Positions 17,589 to 26,658 are shown, numbered from the stretch's first letter. The stretch: DNA of 64,000 nucleotides from Neptunomonas japonica DSM 18939 (GCF_000422765.1 NZ_AUGR01000009.1:124001-188000); one strand, 5' to 3'. The notes: a model not told the origin generated them from the letters alone. Program-made: numbers and translations.

Positions 17589-18797
17589 ATGGAAAAGTCA
17601 AAAATAGCAATATTTGTAGATGTCGAAAACCTTACTAAATGGGTAAAAGAAGATGGGCTAGAAAAGCTAGTCACGGATTTGGGTAGTACCGCAGGGCGAA
17701 TCGTTACACGTAAAGCCTATGGCGTGTGGAGCAACAACCACATATCAAATCTTCAGGCTCCACTTAATCGCTTAGGGTTTGATCTTGTTCATAGTTTTCA
17801 CCCTGTTAGTGGTAAAAACTCAGCTGATATCCAGCTAACTATGGATGTACTGGAAAGCGCTATCCGCGCAACCGATATTGAACATATTGTATTAGCCACG
17901 GGTGATTCTGACTTTTCACCACTGTTTCGACGATTACGCGAAATGGGAAAAGAGGTCATCGGTGTTGGCCCTCGATCTCCTTTAAGTGAGTGTGTTAAAT
18001 CCTCCTGCACCCGTTATATCTATACCGATGTAGCTGAGGAGCAAGAAGCGCAATACGAACTGAGTGAAGCAGTGGCAATGGTTGAAACCATGCTCAATGA
18101 GTATGGTGATCCAATGGGGCTAAGTACGTTAAAGAATCAACTTATCTCTATGGATAACGCCTTTGATGAACGCAATTGGGGTTATACAAATTTCACTGCT
18201 TTCATTCGTGATATTCAATCCGTTGAAATGTTTCAAGAGAAAGGCAAGACACATTGGCTTGGGCAGCTTAAAAGAAAAGCAGTGAAGCAGGGTAGCCTTT
18301 CAGATCTCCAGCCTGCCAATACAGAAACCTATAGACAACTATTACGGACAATGAATTGGCCTTTTGTACCTCGTAGTTTAATCATTAACATTCATGATGC
18401 ATTGCTCAACACACAACCAATAGAGGTTTCTGACTTAAAGGAAAATTTGTTTCAACTTGTTTCTGTTAAGCATAAGAGCAAGCTAATGATTGGAACAACG
18501 GCCAACGATATAAAGAAAGGATTAACAGTCTTATTCAAAGCAAAATTATTTGATGTGACAGCTGACAAGGAGGATGAGAAATACTGGAAATACGTAGGCA
18601 AAGCTAACTACCTGAGTGAAATAAACAAGGCGATGACCGTCAGAGTTAGGTCTGCATGCGGCAAAGAGCATGTGGCGTTTGATTCAAAACTGCTAGATCA
18701 GGCTTTAATACTAAGAAGCTTATGTATCGGTTTATCTGTATTAAAAATACAATTAAAGCGATACATAATACATATTATTTTGTTGCTCTCGAATTAG
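17589..18797 (+). CDS. NYN (PIN-like) domain protein with OST-HTH/LOTUS-like region
   Basis: A 402-residue LabA/DUF88-type protein, a candidate RNA nuclease. The N-terminal NYN domain (about 5-150) has the acidic residues [22 protein letters not shown] and [17 protein letters not shown] expected for metal-dependent RNA cleavage. The middle (about 165-300) resembles an OST-HTH/LOTUS module ([25 protein letters not shown]), which binds RNA in relatives. The final 30 residues ([18 protein letters not shown]) are AT-rich, hydrophobic and overlap an inverted repeat, suggesting the original C-terminus was replaced or frameshifted. It sits between the hsdM relic and dif. Confidence 0.83.
   Translation: MEKSKIAIFVDVENLTKWVKEDGLEKLVTDLGSTAGRIVTRKAYGVWSNNHISNLQAPLNRLGFDLVHSFHPVSGKNSADIQLTMDVLESAIRATDIEHIVLATGDSDFSPLFRRLREMGKEVIGVGPRSPLSECVKSSCTRYIYTDVAEEQEAQYELSEAVAMVETMLNEYGDPMGLSTLKNQLISMDNAFDERNWGYTNFTAFIRDIQSVEMFQEKGKTHWLGQLKRKAVKQGSLSDLQPANTETYRQLLRTMNWPFVPRSLIINIHDALLNTQPIEVSDLKENLFQLVSVKHKSKLMIGTTANDIKKGLTVLFKAKLFDVTADKEDEKYWKYVGKANYLSEINKAMTVRVRSACGKEHVAFDSKLLDQALILRSLCIGLSVLKIQLKRYIIHIILLLSN
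18721..18767. repeat. Nested inverted repeat at the 3' end of the NYN gene
   Basis: Outer 9-bp arms TATGTATCG (18721-18729) and CGATACATA (18759-18767) enclose inner 6-bp arms TGTATT and AATACA around AAA. The structure lies inside the last codons of the NYN gene. It might be a terminator-like hairpin, a recombinase site or a breakpoint scar; no T-tract supports termination. Confidence 0.6.
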
Positions 18798-19298
18798 TAC
18801 TAATAATCTAGACCGATATCTAAACAAAATAAGCATGCACGTACGTTGCACACAGCGTCACTTTACCCACGAAAAAGTATTCTTCGGCGCTCTCCGCACG
18901 AAACTATAAATCCAACAAAGCTTGTCTAAAACTATCAGCATCAAAACTCGTTAACGCCATGAATAGAGTGTAGTGGTTGCAATAGATAGATGTGGTCGTT
19001 TTAACTAAGATAATCTCAAATTTATGGCTTAGCTAAAATCAATAGGATCAGGAGAGCTCTAGAATAGAATAACATACAATTTAACATAATATACATTATG
19101 CGAAGTTATATATATAAGTACGGAACCCGTTAATTGGTACTATAAAATGCGGTTAGTGCTTACTTATAAATTATGAGGTTTGATAAAAAGCTGCTTTACC
19201 CTTCACTGGAATTCTAGGGAAATGCCTTCGTATGGAGAGTCGCCAAGATTTATTTTGTGTGGACCAAGTATCACTGAGCAGCACGTACAGCACCAAAA
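18798..19298. other. Gene-free region containing dif
   Basis: Five hundred bases between the NYN gene and the recombinase gene. It holds the dif site at 19079-19106. On the minus strand an open frame without a good start ends with SFDADSFRQALLDL (stop near 18907), which has the look of a protein C-terminus but cannot be identified. The rest is AT-rich and shows no other feature. Confidence 0.6.
19079..19106 (-). other. dif: dif, XerC/XerD chromosome dimer resolution site
   Basis: Read on the minus strand, the 28 bp consist of a XerC-side arm ACTTCGCATAA, the 6-bp centre TGTATA and a XerD-side arm TTATGTTAAAT. It agrees with E. coli dif at 25 of 28 positions, the three differences being in the outer left arm, and fits the gammaproteobacterial consensus as I know it throughout. 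dif lies at the replication terminus, where FtsK-activated XerCD resolve dimers. Strong minus-strand gene bias to the right of the site agrees with this. Confidence 0.93.
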
Positions 19299-20606
19299 TT
19301 AGTACGAGTCTGCTAGATGATCGATCGGTTTTTTAGCTGCAGATTCGTGTCGTTCTACTCTCGTGGTGTGTAGATATTGTGATGTGGTGTTGATGCTGTC
19401 ATGGCCAGCATCTGCTTGAACATGTGACAGTGGCCGGTTATTAATATTTATGTCATGTGATATTCCGGTATGGCGAATACTGTGTGGTGTCATTTGCCGC
19501 ATTTCGACGGCGTCTTGTTCAAAACCTTCTTTGTGTGCTGCATTAGCGGCTAGGTCAAAAACTAAACTTATCAGTTCGCGTAGCTGGCGAATACCCAAGT
19601 TAGCATTTAATAAACCAACGTCACGGCCACGTCCTGCTGCGCGATGTCGAATAAACAGTGGCGTATTTTCATTAGGTGCTGGCAATGGGCTCAAACCAAG
19701 AAAGCATCGATATCTTTGTAACGCTTTTAGTAGCTGGCCAGAGACCGCAACGGTTCTTTTTTTGCCGCCTTTACTGCGTGGAATATGGAACCCCCATACT
19801 GATGTTTTTGTGTCGCGCCTAAATTGGCCCATCATTGGTGAAAACCCAGGGCGTGCTGCAGCTTCTGAAATACGTAGATAGCAGCTGTACATTAAGCTCA
19901 TTAAAAACAGTGTACGTTCGTGTCTTTCTGGTTCTGATTCAGCCAGTTTAAGAGATGTCGAGATAACGTAAGACCACTGTAATTGGGTAAACGAGCGAAC
20001 TTCTTCATTATCTTCGTTCATCACTAGATTTTGAGAGTTTGACTTAAATCGTCCATTTTTCATCAACATCATAGCTGGATTACGTTCAGTATATTCCTCA
20101 TTAATAAGGTAGCTAAAAAACGATGAAAGTATGGCTAATTTCGTTTTTAATGCCTTGTCTGTAATCTTGTAAGGTTGCTCAATGCCCTCCTGTTTTTTGC
20201 CTAGAAACGGGCGCCAATGAAGGTTAGGTACACGTTCTTCTAACTCTTTATCTACTACAAATTGAGCTACATTACGGTAGGCAATCAGGTGCTGTGGTGG
20301 TTTTGTGCAATAGTCGATATAACGTAACAATACACGCCGTGTAATATCACAGACAGATACGCCTTCCTCTATAAAGCTCCAATATAGAAAGCTGGTTAAT
20401 TCGCTTCGATACGTTTTGTAGTTATTCTCGCTATGTCTTTGTTCTAGCAGCCAATCTACTGTGTGTTCGTATATCAAAGCAGCATCGTTAACCCGGTGCA
20501 TTGTGATGTTTGCAATGAATTGGTTAACGCTTGGGTTTCCATCTTCGAGATGGCTAATGGAGTCAAACAAAGGTAACGCAGGAGGTAGATTTTGCATTGA
20601 TTTCAC
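19299..20606 (-). CDS. Tyrosine recombinase/integrase beside dif
   Basis: A 435-residue site-specific recombinase, longer than XerC/XerD (about 300). An N-terminal SAM-like core-binding region (about 40-185, YRSELTSFLYWSFIEE) precedes the catalytic domain. The catalytic set is complete: Arg in CYLRISEAA, Lys in SKGGKKR, HxxR in TPHSIRHTG, His in DAGHDS and nucleophile Tyr in TTSQYLHT. It ends 193 bp from dif. No att repeats or element cargo were recognised, so it may be a resident recombinase, a remnant of an element that used dif, or a regulator of inversions. It is unlikely to be the housekeeping XerC or XerD because of size and sequence. Confidence 0.9.
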   Translation of the reverse strand: MKSMQNLPPALPLFDSISHLEDGNPSVNQFIANITMHRVNDAALIYEHTVDWLLEQRHSENNYKTYRSELTSFLYWSFIEEGVSVCDITRRVLLRYIDYCTKPPQHLIAYRNVAQFVVDKELEERVPNLHWRPFLGKKQEGIEQPYKITDKALKTKLAILSSFFSYLINEEYTERNPAMMLMKNGRFKSNSQNLVMNEDNEEVRSFTQLQWSYVISTSLKLAESEPERHERTLFLMSLMYSCYLRISEAAARPGFSPMMGQFRRDTKTSVWGFHIPRSKGGKKRTVAVSGQLLKALQRYRCFLGLSPLPAPNENTPLFIRHRAAGRGRDVGLLNANLGIRQLRELISLVFDLAANAAHKEGFEQDAVEMRQMTPHSIRHTGISHDININNRPLSHVQADAGHDSINTTSQYLHTTRVERHESAAKKPIDHLADSY

Positions 20607-20679
20607 GTTGGAATAATTTCAACTAGTATAGCAAAAACAATGTGTTATATGCGAATGCCGATAAATAGCATTATCGGCA

Positions 20680-20883
20680 TTATGTGACGATATCAGCTTT
20701 GTGATTTAGTATTTCGTTAACATGATCAACACATTCACCGCAGCGCGGTTGTAAACCATGAACGGCAAAAATTTCACGATACTCTGTTTCTCCGTAATCA
20801 ATAGATTCTTGTATGTCGTTCAAATATAAGTCATTACAAGTACATACCAATGTTGGATCTGCCTCTTTGCGGTCGAAGTTCAT
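20680..20883 (-). CDS. Bfd-like [2Fe-2S]-binding protein
   Basis: A 67-residue protein with the Bfd cluster ligands: CTC near residues 14-16 and CGEC near 49-52, spaced about 32 residues apart as in bacterioferritin-associated ferredoxin. Bfd reduces bacterioferritin to release stored iron. No bacterioferritin gene is adjacent, and I see no good Fur box upstream. It could serve another redox partner. Family assignment is firm, role is inferred. Confidence 0.88.
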   Translation of the reverse strand: MNFDRKEADPTLVCTCNDLYLNDIQESIDYGETEYREIFAVHGLQPRCGECVDHVNEILNHKADIVT

Positions 20884-21022
20884 ACTACTTCCAAGTACAT
20901 CTAGTTAAAAATGTATCTTATAAGTATTTTATATTACCTGCAGTGAATTCGATGCAACTCTTGATGAAGTTAATGATGCTTAAATTAGATACTCATTTAC
21001 TAACGATCTACTATTAGCATCA

Positions 21023-21826
21023 TCATTGTGTATTGATCGTGGGCCCGCAAAGATACTTACAAACCAGTTGTTCTAAGACCCCCTGCTCATCTAGTTGATC
21101 AATGCTTGAGTTCATATCCGACAGCTTCTCTTTAATGCGAGTATTTATGCGAAAAGACACAGGGTTACTGGCGTAAGGAAGAGATGTTTCATAGTCTAGA
21201 TTTTCCTCGCGCTGATAATACAGAGCAACCGCCTCTTTCATTAACCCAATGTTATTCCAGCCACGGTGTACTCGCTGGGCTATCTGCCATTCGTTGGTGA
21301 AGTCTTCGCGTATTAGATTATCAGGAACGGTATTGCCTCGTACAGTTGCTACCCGCTGCCCTGCGAGGTCTTTAAGAATAAACACGGGGAATGAAAGCTC
21401 AGGCCTATAGATGATCACTTCATTAACAACACTAAAGGGGCGCGTAAACAGCGAGACTTTTTTGAGCTCTAACCTATCGTCAACGTTAGCGGACACACCC
21501 ATTTCTATATCAATCTCACCTATTTCAAAATGCCTTCTTAAGCGCGCTTGTGACAAAGGCTCGAACGATAGCGTCAGATCCAAATCTTTAGCTATCAAGC
21601 GCAAGGTATCAGGATAAATCCCTTGATACTCCCCTGCCTCATCTTGCCAAAAAAAAGGAATTTGTCCGGGTGTAGGAACACCAACACGTAATGTACCCGC
21701 TATGGACGTGTTGCTGAGAACGATGAAACATAAGCTTGCTGTTGTCATGCACAATTGTTTATAGCGTTGTAGTAGGCTCGCTATCACTGAATCATCTATT
21801 ACTCTAAAAATGGCGCGCAAGGACAT
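21023..21826 (-). CDS. Periplasmic solute-binding protein, family 3 (ABC-type or sensor-type)
   Basis: A 267-residue protein counted from the ATG at 21826; the open frame extends to a TTG at 21835. A hydrophobic secretion segment (MTTASLCFIVLSNTSIAG) occurs unusually late, near residues 27-44, so the true start may be further in (21748). The mature part is a family-3 binding fold: LRVGVPTPGQIPFFW, YQGIYPDTLRLIAKDLDL, FEIGEIDIEMGVSANVDDR, AGQRVATVRGNTVPD. No permease or ATPase genes are adjacent, which points to a sensing role. It is divergent, 87 bp away, from the AraC/TPR regulator, suggesting a functional link (inference). Confidence 0.85.
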   Translation of the reverse strand: MSLRAIFRVIDDSVIASLLQRYKQLCMTTASLCFIVLSNTSIAGTLRVGVPTPGQIPFFWQDEAGEYQGIYPDTLRLIAKDLDLTLSFEPLSQARLRRHFEIGEIDIEMGVSANVDDRLELKKVSLFTRPFSVVNEVIIYRPELSFPVFILKDLAGQRVATVRGNTVPDNLIREDFTNEWQIAQRVHRGWNNIGLMKEAVALYYQREENLDYETSLPYASNPVSFRINTRIKEKLSDMNSSIDQLDEQGVLEQLVCKYLCGPTINTQ

Positions 21827-21913
21827 ATTTATCAAGCACTCTATGTTAATCTTGAAGCAATAATATCTTACTCTGTCTAATTAAAAGACTCTTTTCATGC
21901 CAGTAGCATCTAT

Positions 21914-24900
21914 ATGTCGGTTATAACGGCTTCTGCAAAGCTCTTGGAGCCTGTATTACAGTTGGCTCAACACTATCGCATGGAACCGTCGCAGGTTTTT
22001 AGCAGTGCTCAACTCTCTGCGGATGAATTTACAAAGCCAGGGTCTCGTTTTCCTGCTCTACATTTTAACGATGTTTTACAAGCGCTAGCACAAGCATCTA
22101 ATAATCCGTTGATTGCCCTCACTTTAGGCGAAGCTACTCAGCCGCGTTTACTCGGTTCTATCGGCTTTCTTATGTCTACAGCGCCAACTTTAGATAAGGC
22201 GTATCAAACACTCGTGGATTACTTTCCTCTTTTGTTTGAGGGCGCAGTGCTGCACATGGAGCAAACGCTCGAAGGAACGTTGCTTACCGTTGAAATGAAC
22301 TCTCCTGAGTTACAACCTATAGAGTACTTTCTTGCCTGTTTAGTCAATTGGCCCCGCTCATTAACCGGCCAGCAGGTGCCGGTAAGCTTTGTTAGTTTTA
22401 CCTTCTCAGAACCAGAAAATCCACAAGATTATCAACGCTTTTTTGCAGCCGAAGTAGAGTTTGATTCAGCTTCTAACCAAATATTGTTGCCTAGTTATTA
22501 TCTTGCACATAACTGTTTAGATGCTAATGAAGAAATGCATCAATTACATCGTGAATTTGCTGATTCTCTGCTCAGTAAATCCAACCAACAAAGCGCGTTG
22601 ATTGCACAAACCCGTCATTTAATACGCCAGCAGCTTAACGAAGGTGGCGGTACTGTTCGCCGTGATCAAGTCGCTGCAAGTGTGGGCCTTAGCTTGCGTA
22701 CTCTTCAGCGAAAGTTAGGTGTTTTAGGGACTAGTTTTCAAGATGTTTATGACCACACTCGCCGTGAAGTTAGTTTGCAGCTCATACAGCGTGGGCAACT
22801 AAGTTTTGGTGAGATAGCATTTCAGCTTGGCTTTTCTAATCAGTCGGCATTTCAAAAAGCCTTCAAGCGCTGGATGGGTGTTGCTCCTAGTGCGTACCGT
22901 CAGCAAATAAACCCTGTTATTTTCTCAAGTCAGGTTACATCCTCTGCGCCAAAACCTACCAATACCGCATGGCTTGAATCCGACAGTATTAATGATGAGA
23001 TTCAACACCGCATTGCAGCGCTCAATGGTTTTAGTGTGGAGCTTCTAGAATATGCTGCTTTACTCGGCGATAAGTTTGATCTTACCGAGTTAGGAGAAGC
23101 AACAAATAACCCGGTAGCACGTGTAGCCATACATCTATGGCGAGCAGAGCAATTAGGGTTGATTCAACCTGTACTAATACCTCCTCTGAGTAAAAATGCT
23201 GAGGTAGAGGATAAAGCAGGTTTCGCTTTTACACATGCAGATATTCGTTCGGCACTCTATGAGCGTATGACAGAGAGAAACCAAGCTCAACGCCATTTGT
23301 GCATTGGTGAGGCGATGCTTAATACGTTATCTCTGCCTTTTTTACTTGAGCAGATATCCCCCGTTTTGTTTCACCTTAACCAAGGTGCTCGCTTAACAGT
23401 GCAAGCCGGTATGGAAAGCAATACCATACCGAACAATCTGGTAGCATTAAATATTCAGGCAGCGTCACTTGCCGAAGCTCAACAAGATTACTTGGGCGCA
23501 GATGGATTTTTACAGCATGCTAAGCATTTGTTGTCAGATGCAGAAAGCGTCAATAGCGCCCCGTTGTTGCTACAGCGTACTCGGTTACTTTTATTGGGTG
23601 GGAAAATCGAAAGCGCTCAAAAAACCTTACAAGAACTCTCTTCAAATATAAACCTAGAAGAAACGATAAATGCTGCTTTGATGCAGGCCCAAATATACCA
23701 GCACAATGGCTTACATTCGGAGTCATTAACACACTTACTAAATATCATGTTGCTACTTGAGGAGCCACTCCCGCCTGATGAAGTTCAGCAATTGTCTTTG
23801 TTATTAACTCAATTATATGAGATCAGCGAGCGCTTTGATGCAGTGTTTATGGCGAGCATGCCTGAAATATATGATCAAAAACATTTACTAAGACTACAAC
23901 TACTAGAGCAGGTCAGCTTGTTAGCACGACACCTGGGCCTGCCTTTGTTGGCTGCTTGTGCCATTAGTCGTATGACTTTGCTCAGCATTCAATATGGCCG
24001 CAGCCCTTTCACGGCATTTGCTTTTGTTAGTTATGCTTGGGTAGCCAGTTGGTTTTGTGCTGATTATGCATTAGCTCAGACGTTCTCTGCACAAGGTATG
24101 CACCTAGCTAATCAATATGGTCAGGCGGGTTGCCTTCCAGGTTCCGAAAAAGTTGATCAAAAAGACGTATCACTGAATGCAGTGTTATTACAAAGTAGCC
24201 AAGTGTTGCACTGGTTTACCCCGCTAGAAACCGCTATTTCACAATTGCTGAGCGTTGATGAGCAGGCAACGACACACAATCAGTGGCTAATACAGAGTGA
24301 CTGTCGATTACTGCGTCACCAATTATTGTTTTTTTCAGCAATGCCATTGAGTGAGCAGCTAGTACGTTGCCAAGACAATCACAATACAATGATCAATCAG
24401 GGGCAGACATTTAAAGCAACATATTTAGGTGAGTCTACTCAGTTATTACTTGAACAATTGTGTTCTGAAAAAGCATTTCCCGCTACCGTAAAATACAAAC
24501 ACGGTTGGCAGGCTGTAAGCACTATTATCGGTGCTCTATTATTAGACCGACAGTCTATTTGGCCTGAATTATACTCTTGGGAGGCCTTGTTAGAGAATGA
24601 GCTTGCCGGGTACTTTTGTGTAACTGAAGCGCTTTTTTGCACGGCAATGATGCGCTTAATACAATCACAGCAACAACATACCCTGGGTCGTAGGCGGCGA
24701 GTAGAAATTGAACAAATTGAATCTAGGATGGAGCTTTGGGCGCGTCGCTGTCCTGATAATTTCAAAGGGCAATGGCTCTTACTTCAAGCTGAAAAAGCGC
24801 GTCTTGTTAAGCAAGATTCTTCAGATGAAAATAGTAAAAAAGAGGCTCCTGCTGTTTTATTTGAGAAAGCTATTAAAGCAACAGAAGCGCACGAATTTGG

Positions 24901-25069
24901 ATATCATAAAGCACTCTGTTATGAACGTTATGCAGACTACTTATATGCTCAAGAGCAAACGCGACTGGCACGCTTCTGTCTAAATGAAGCCTGTTACTTA
25001 TATCAATGCTGGGGAGCAGTCGAAAAAGTAAAACAACTAAGACAGACACACGCTTTACTGGCAATATAG
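21914..25069 (+). CDS. AraC-family regulator fused to winged-helix and TPR-like C-terminal region (1051 residues)
   Basis: Three parts are visible. Residues about 10-200 form the N-terminal domain of OruR/ArgR-type AraC proteins (LGEATQPRLLGSIGFLMSTAPTLDKAYQ). Residues about 250-335 are the AraC DNA-binding domain (VAASVGLSLRTLQRKL and LSFGEIAFQLGFSNQSAFQKAFKRWMG). From about 375 a winged-helix-like piece (VELLEYAALLGDKFDLTELGE) leads into a long TPR-like helical array to the end. The last part resembles the region after the NTPase in STAND/MalT-like and serine-threonine-kinase ATPase proteins, but no Walker A is present. Plain AraC proteins are about 300 residues. The receiver gene follows 50 bp downstream. 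Confidence 0.85.
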   Translation: MSVITASAKLLEPVLQLAQHYRMEPSQVFSSAQLSADEFTKPGSRFPALHFNDVLQALAQASNNPLIALTLGEATQPRLLGSIGFLMSTAPTLDKAYQTLVDYFPLLFEGAVLHMEQTLEGTLLTVEMNSPELQPIEYFLACLVNWPRSLTGQQVPVSFVSFTFSEPENPQDYQRFFAAEVEFDSASNQILLPSYYLAHNCLDANEEMHQLHREFADSLLSKSNQQSALIAQTRHLIRQQLNEGGGTVRRDQVAASVGLSLRTLQRKLGVLGTSFQDVYDHTRREVSLQLIQRGQLSFGEIAFQLGFSNQSAFQKAFKRWMGVAPSAYRQQINPVIFSSQVTSSAPKPTNTAWLESDSINDEIQHRIAALNGFSVELLEYAALLGDKFDLTELGEATNNPVARVAIHLWRAEQLGLIQPVLIPPLSKNAEVEDKAGFAFTHADIRSALYERMTERNQAQRHLCIGEAMLNTLSLPFLLEQISPVLFHLNQGARLTVQAGMESNTIPNNLVALNIQAASLAEAQQDYLGADGFLQHAKHLLSDAESVNSAPLLLQRTRLLLLGGKIESAQKTLQELSSNINLEETINAALMQAQIYQHNGLHSESLTHLLNIMLLLEEPLPPDEVQQLSLLLTQLYEISERFDAVFMASMPEIYDQKHLLRLQLLEQVSLLARHLGLPLLAACAISRMTLLSIQYGRSPFTAFAFVSYAWVASWFCADYALAQTFSAQGMHLANQYGQAGCLPGSEKVDQKDVSLNAVLLQSSQVLHWFTPLETAISQLLSVDEQATTHNQWLIQSDCRLLRHQLLFFSAMPLSEQLVRCQDNHNTMINQGQTFKATYLGESTQLLLEQLCSEKAFPATVKYKHGWQAVSTIIGALLLDRQSIWPELYSWEALLENELAGYFCVTEALFCTAMMRLIQSQQQHTLGRRRRVEIEQIESRMELWARRCPDNFKGQWLLLQAEKARLVKQDSSDENSKKEAPAVLFEKAIKATEAHEFGYHKALCYERYADYLYAQEQTRLARFCLNEACYLYQCWGAVEKVKQLRQTHALLAI

Positions 25070-25119
25070 AGCAGATATTGCAGCAGCCCTCATACCTAAA
25101 AAATAGTGATTAATCGATT

Positions 25120-26169
25120 ATGGTTCCATGGAAAGTTCTGGTTGTAGATGACGAAGAAGGTATTCACGGTATTACCCGCATGGTATTTCGTGGTTACGAG
25201 TTTGAGCAACGCCCTATTGAATTAATCAGCGCTATGAGTGGCGCCCAGGCTCGCGATCTTCTTCATCAGCATTCGGATATTGCATTGGCGTTGCTAGATG
25301 TTGTGATGGAAACCGACAGTGAAGGTTTACAGCTAGTTGAGCATATTCGTAATGAGCTTAATAACCGTGATATTCGGATTATTTTACGAACGGGGCATCC
25401 AGGCTACGCTCCCGAAGCACAGGTCATTGTTAATTACGATATTAATGATTACCTCAGCAAAGCAGAACTGTCGGCTTCTCGATTATTAACATCTGTCGTT
25501 GTCGGGCTGCGTTCATACAGAGATATTAAAAGTGCTCGGGTACAGCCTGTGAGCATCAATGATGCGGGGTTTTCGAGTAGCCAAGTTGCAGCAGAGCAGC
25601 TCCAAAAACAAATGCTGCCCATTCTCAAACATAGCCTGCGTTTACAGAAGTTTGATCTTAATCCTGTTGCACAGGATATTACGGCTAATCTACATGCGCA
25701 GCATCAACGGCTTAATAATAGTATTAACTTGCTTGATCAAGAAGATTGTTCTTTTCAACCAGAGTTTATAGAGCTTGTGGATTTGCTCAATGAAGTGCTG
25801 CAGATATTCTTGCCACAAAGCCGACGTGAAGGCTGGCTGCTAGATTATCGGCTGAGCAATGGTTCAGAAGACGCTTTACCTAGCCAAATAAAGTCGGATG
25901 CTGTTCGCTTTAAGCAACTGTTGATAAGCGCCGTTGAGTTGGCGATTCTTTCAGCTGATGGCAATGATTTAAAAATAACCCTGCAACGAGCAAAGCAAAC
26001 CGGGCATATTTTACTGAGTGTCGAACAGAGTAGCGGTTTACCTGTTTTTCCCGCTACGCAATGGTCCAACTTACTACAACAATATCTTCAACGTTTATGT
26101 GATGAGTTACTAGGTGACCTTTTAGAAAGAGATGAGAACGGCGCTATTCATTGCATGATCCCTTATTAA
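25120..26169 (+). CDS. Response-regulator receiver with degenerate histidine-kinase-like ATPase domain
   Basis: A 349-residue protein. Residues 5-125 are a REC domain of the type found with DUF3369: acidic pair Asp10-Asp11, phospho-acceptor Asp60 (LLDVVMETD), ILRTGHPG and Lys114. Residues about 205-345 match the pattern of a HATPase_c domain (LVDLLNEVLQIFLPQSRREGW, then RFKQLLISAVELAIL), but the N-box asparagine is replaced (VEL instead of SNA) and no G1 or G2 glycine box is visible. It should therefore not bind ATP normally. No dimerisation/His box is seen. It is co-directional with the AraC/TPR gene, 50 bp away, and probably co-transcribed. Confidence 0.82.
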   Translation: MVPWKVLVVDDEEGIHGITRMVFRGYEFEQRPIELISAMSGAQARDLLHQHSDIALALLDVVMETDSEGLQLVEHIRNELNNRDIRIILRTGHPGYAPEAQVIVNYDINDYLSKAELSASRLLTSVVVGLRSYRDIKSARVQPVSINDAGFSSSQVAAEQLQKQMLPILKHSLRLQKFDLNPVAQDITANLHAQHQRLNNSINLLDQEDCSFQPEFIELVDLLNEVLQIFLPQSRREGWLLDYRLSNGSEDALPSQIKSDAVRFKQLLISAVELAILSADGNDLKITLQRAKQTGHILLSVEQSSGLPVFPATQWSNLLQQYLQRLCDELLGDLLERDENGAIHCMIPY

Positions 26170-26199
26170 ACTATCAGTGTTTTGCATGAGTAGGCGTTA

Positions 26200-26658
26200 T
26201 TAATGTAATAGCTGGCTATCATATGAGCGCTGAAGCATTTTCATATTTAGCTGGCTTTGCAGTATGTGCCCATGAGATGGTTCATCCATAAGGTGCTCGG
26301 CATAATCAAGTGCTTTATCGGTTTTAATCTGCTCAGCAAGTTTACTTTTTGCCAAACGGTTATAGGCAAGAATCAGCACCATATCTGCATCTTCTTCCCT
26401 ATCCATGTGATGAAAAACATTGGACAGGTACATAGCGGATAACATCATTAATGAGGGTGGCATACGATTGAAACCGCCCCTTTCCATCAGCATGTTTGCT
26501 ATGTCATAAGCGCTTCCAACATAGGGAAGGACTTTTGCCCATTCTCTATTTTTATAATGTTTTTCTGATTCTTGCATCCAGTGGAAGCAGTAGTTAATGA
26601 GTTCGTTCTCAGTAGCACTAGCGTACTGGCTTCGATGTTTTGGACAAATAAACTGCAT
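26200..26658 (-). CDS. TPR-like small protein of unknown function behind a Fur-like box
   Basis: A 152-residue cytoplasmic protein, all helical by appearance. It starts MQFICPKHRSQYASATENE with a lone CxxH, followed by helix pairs that read like degenerate TPRs (QESEKHYKNREWAKVLPYVGSAYDIANMLM; MLSAMYLSNVFHHMDREEDADMVLILAYNRL). No catalytic motif. It is convergent with the receiver gene, 30 bp away. A Fur-type site lies 56-77 bp before the ATG, suggesting iron control (inference). It may be related to the partial gene at the left edge. Confidence 0.7.
   Translation of the reverse strand: MQFICPKHRSQYASATENELINYCFHWMQESEKHYKNREWAKVLPYVGSAYDIANMLMERGGFNRMPPSLMMLSAMYLSNVFHHMDREEDADMVLILAYNRLAKSKLAEQIKTDKALDYAEHLMDEPSHGHILQSQLNMKMLQRSYDSQLLH

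Noticed and set aside
18907-19033. Minus-strand frame ending SFDADSFRQALLDL
   Set aside because: Looks like a protein C-terminus, but no start codon in the right place and no family recognised; too short to support.
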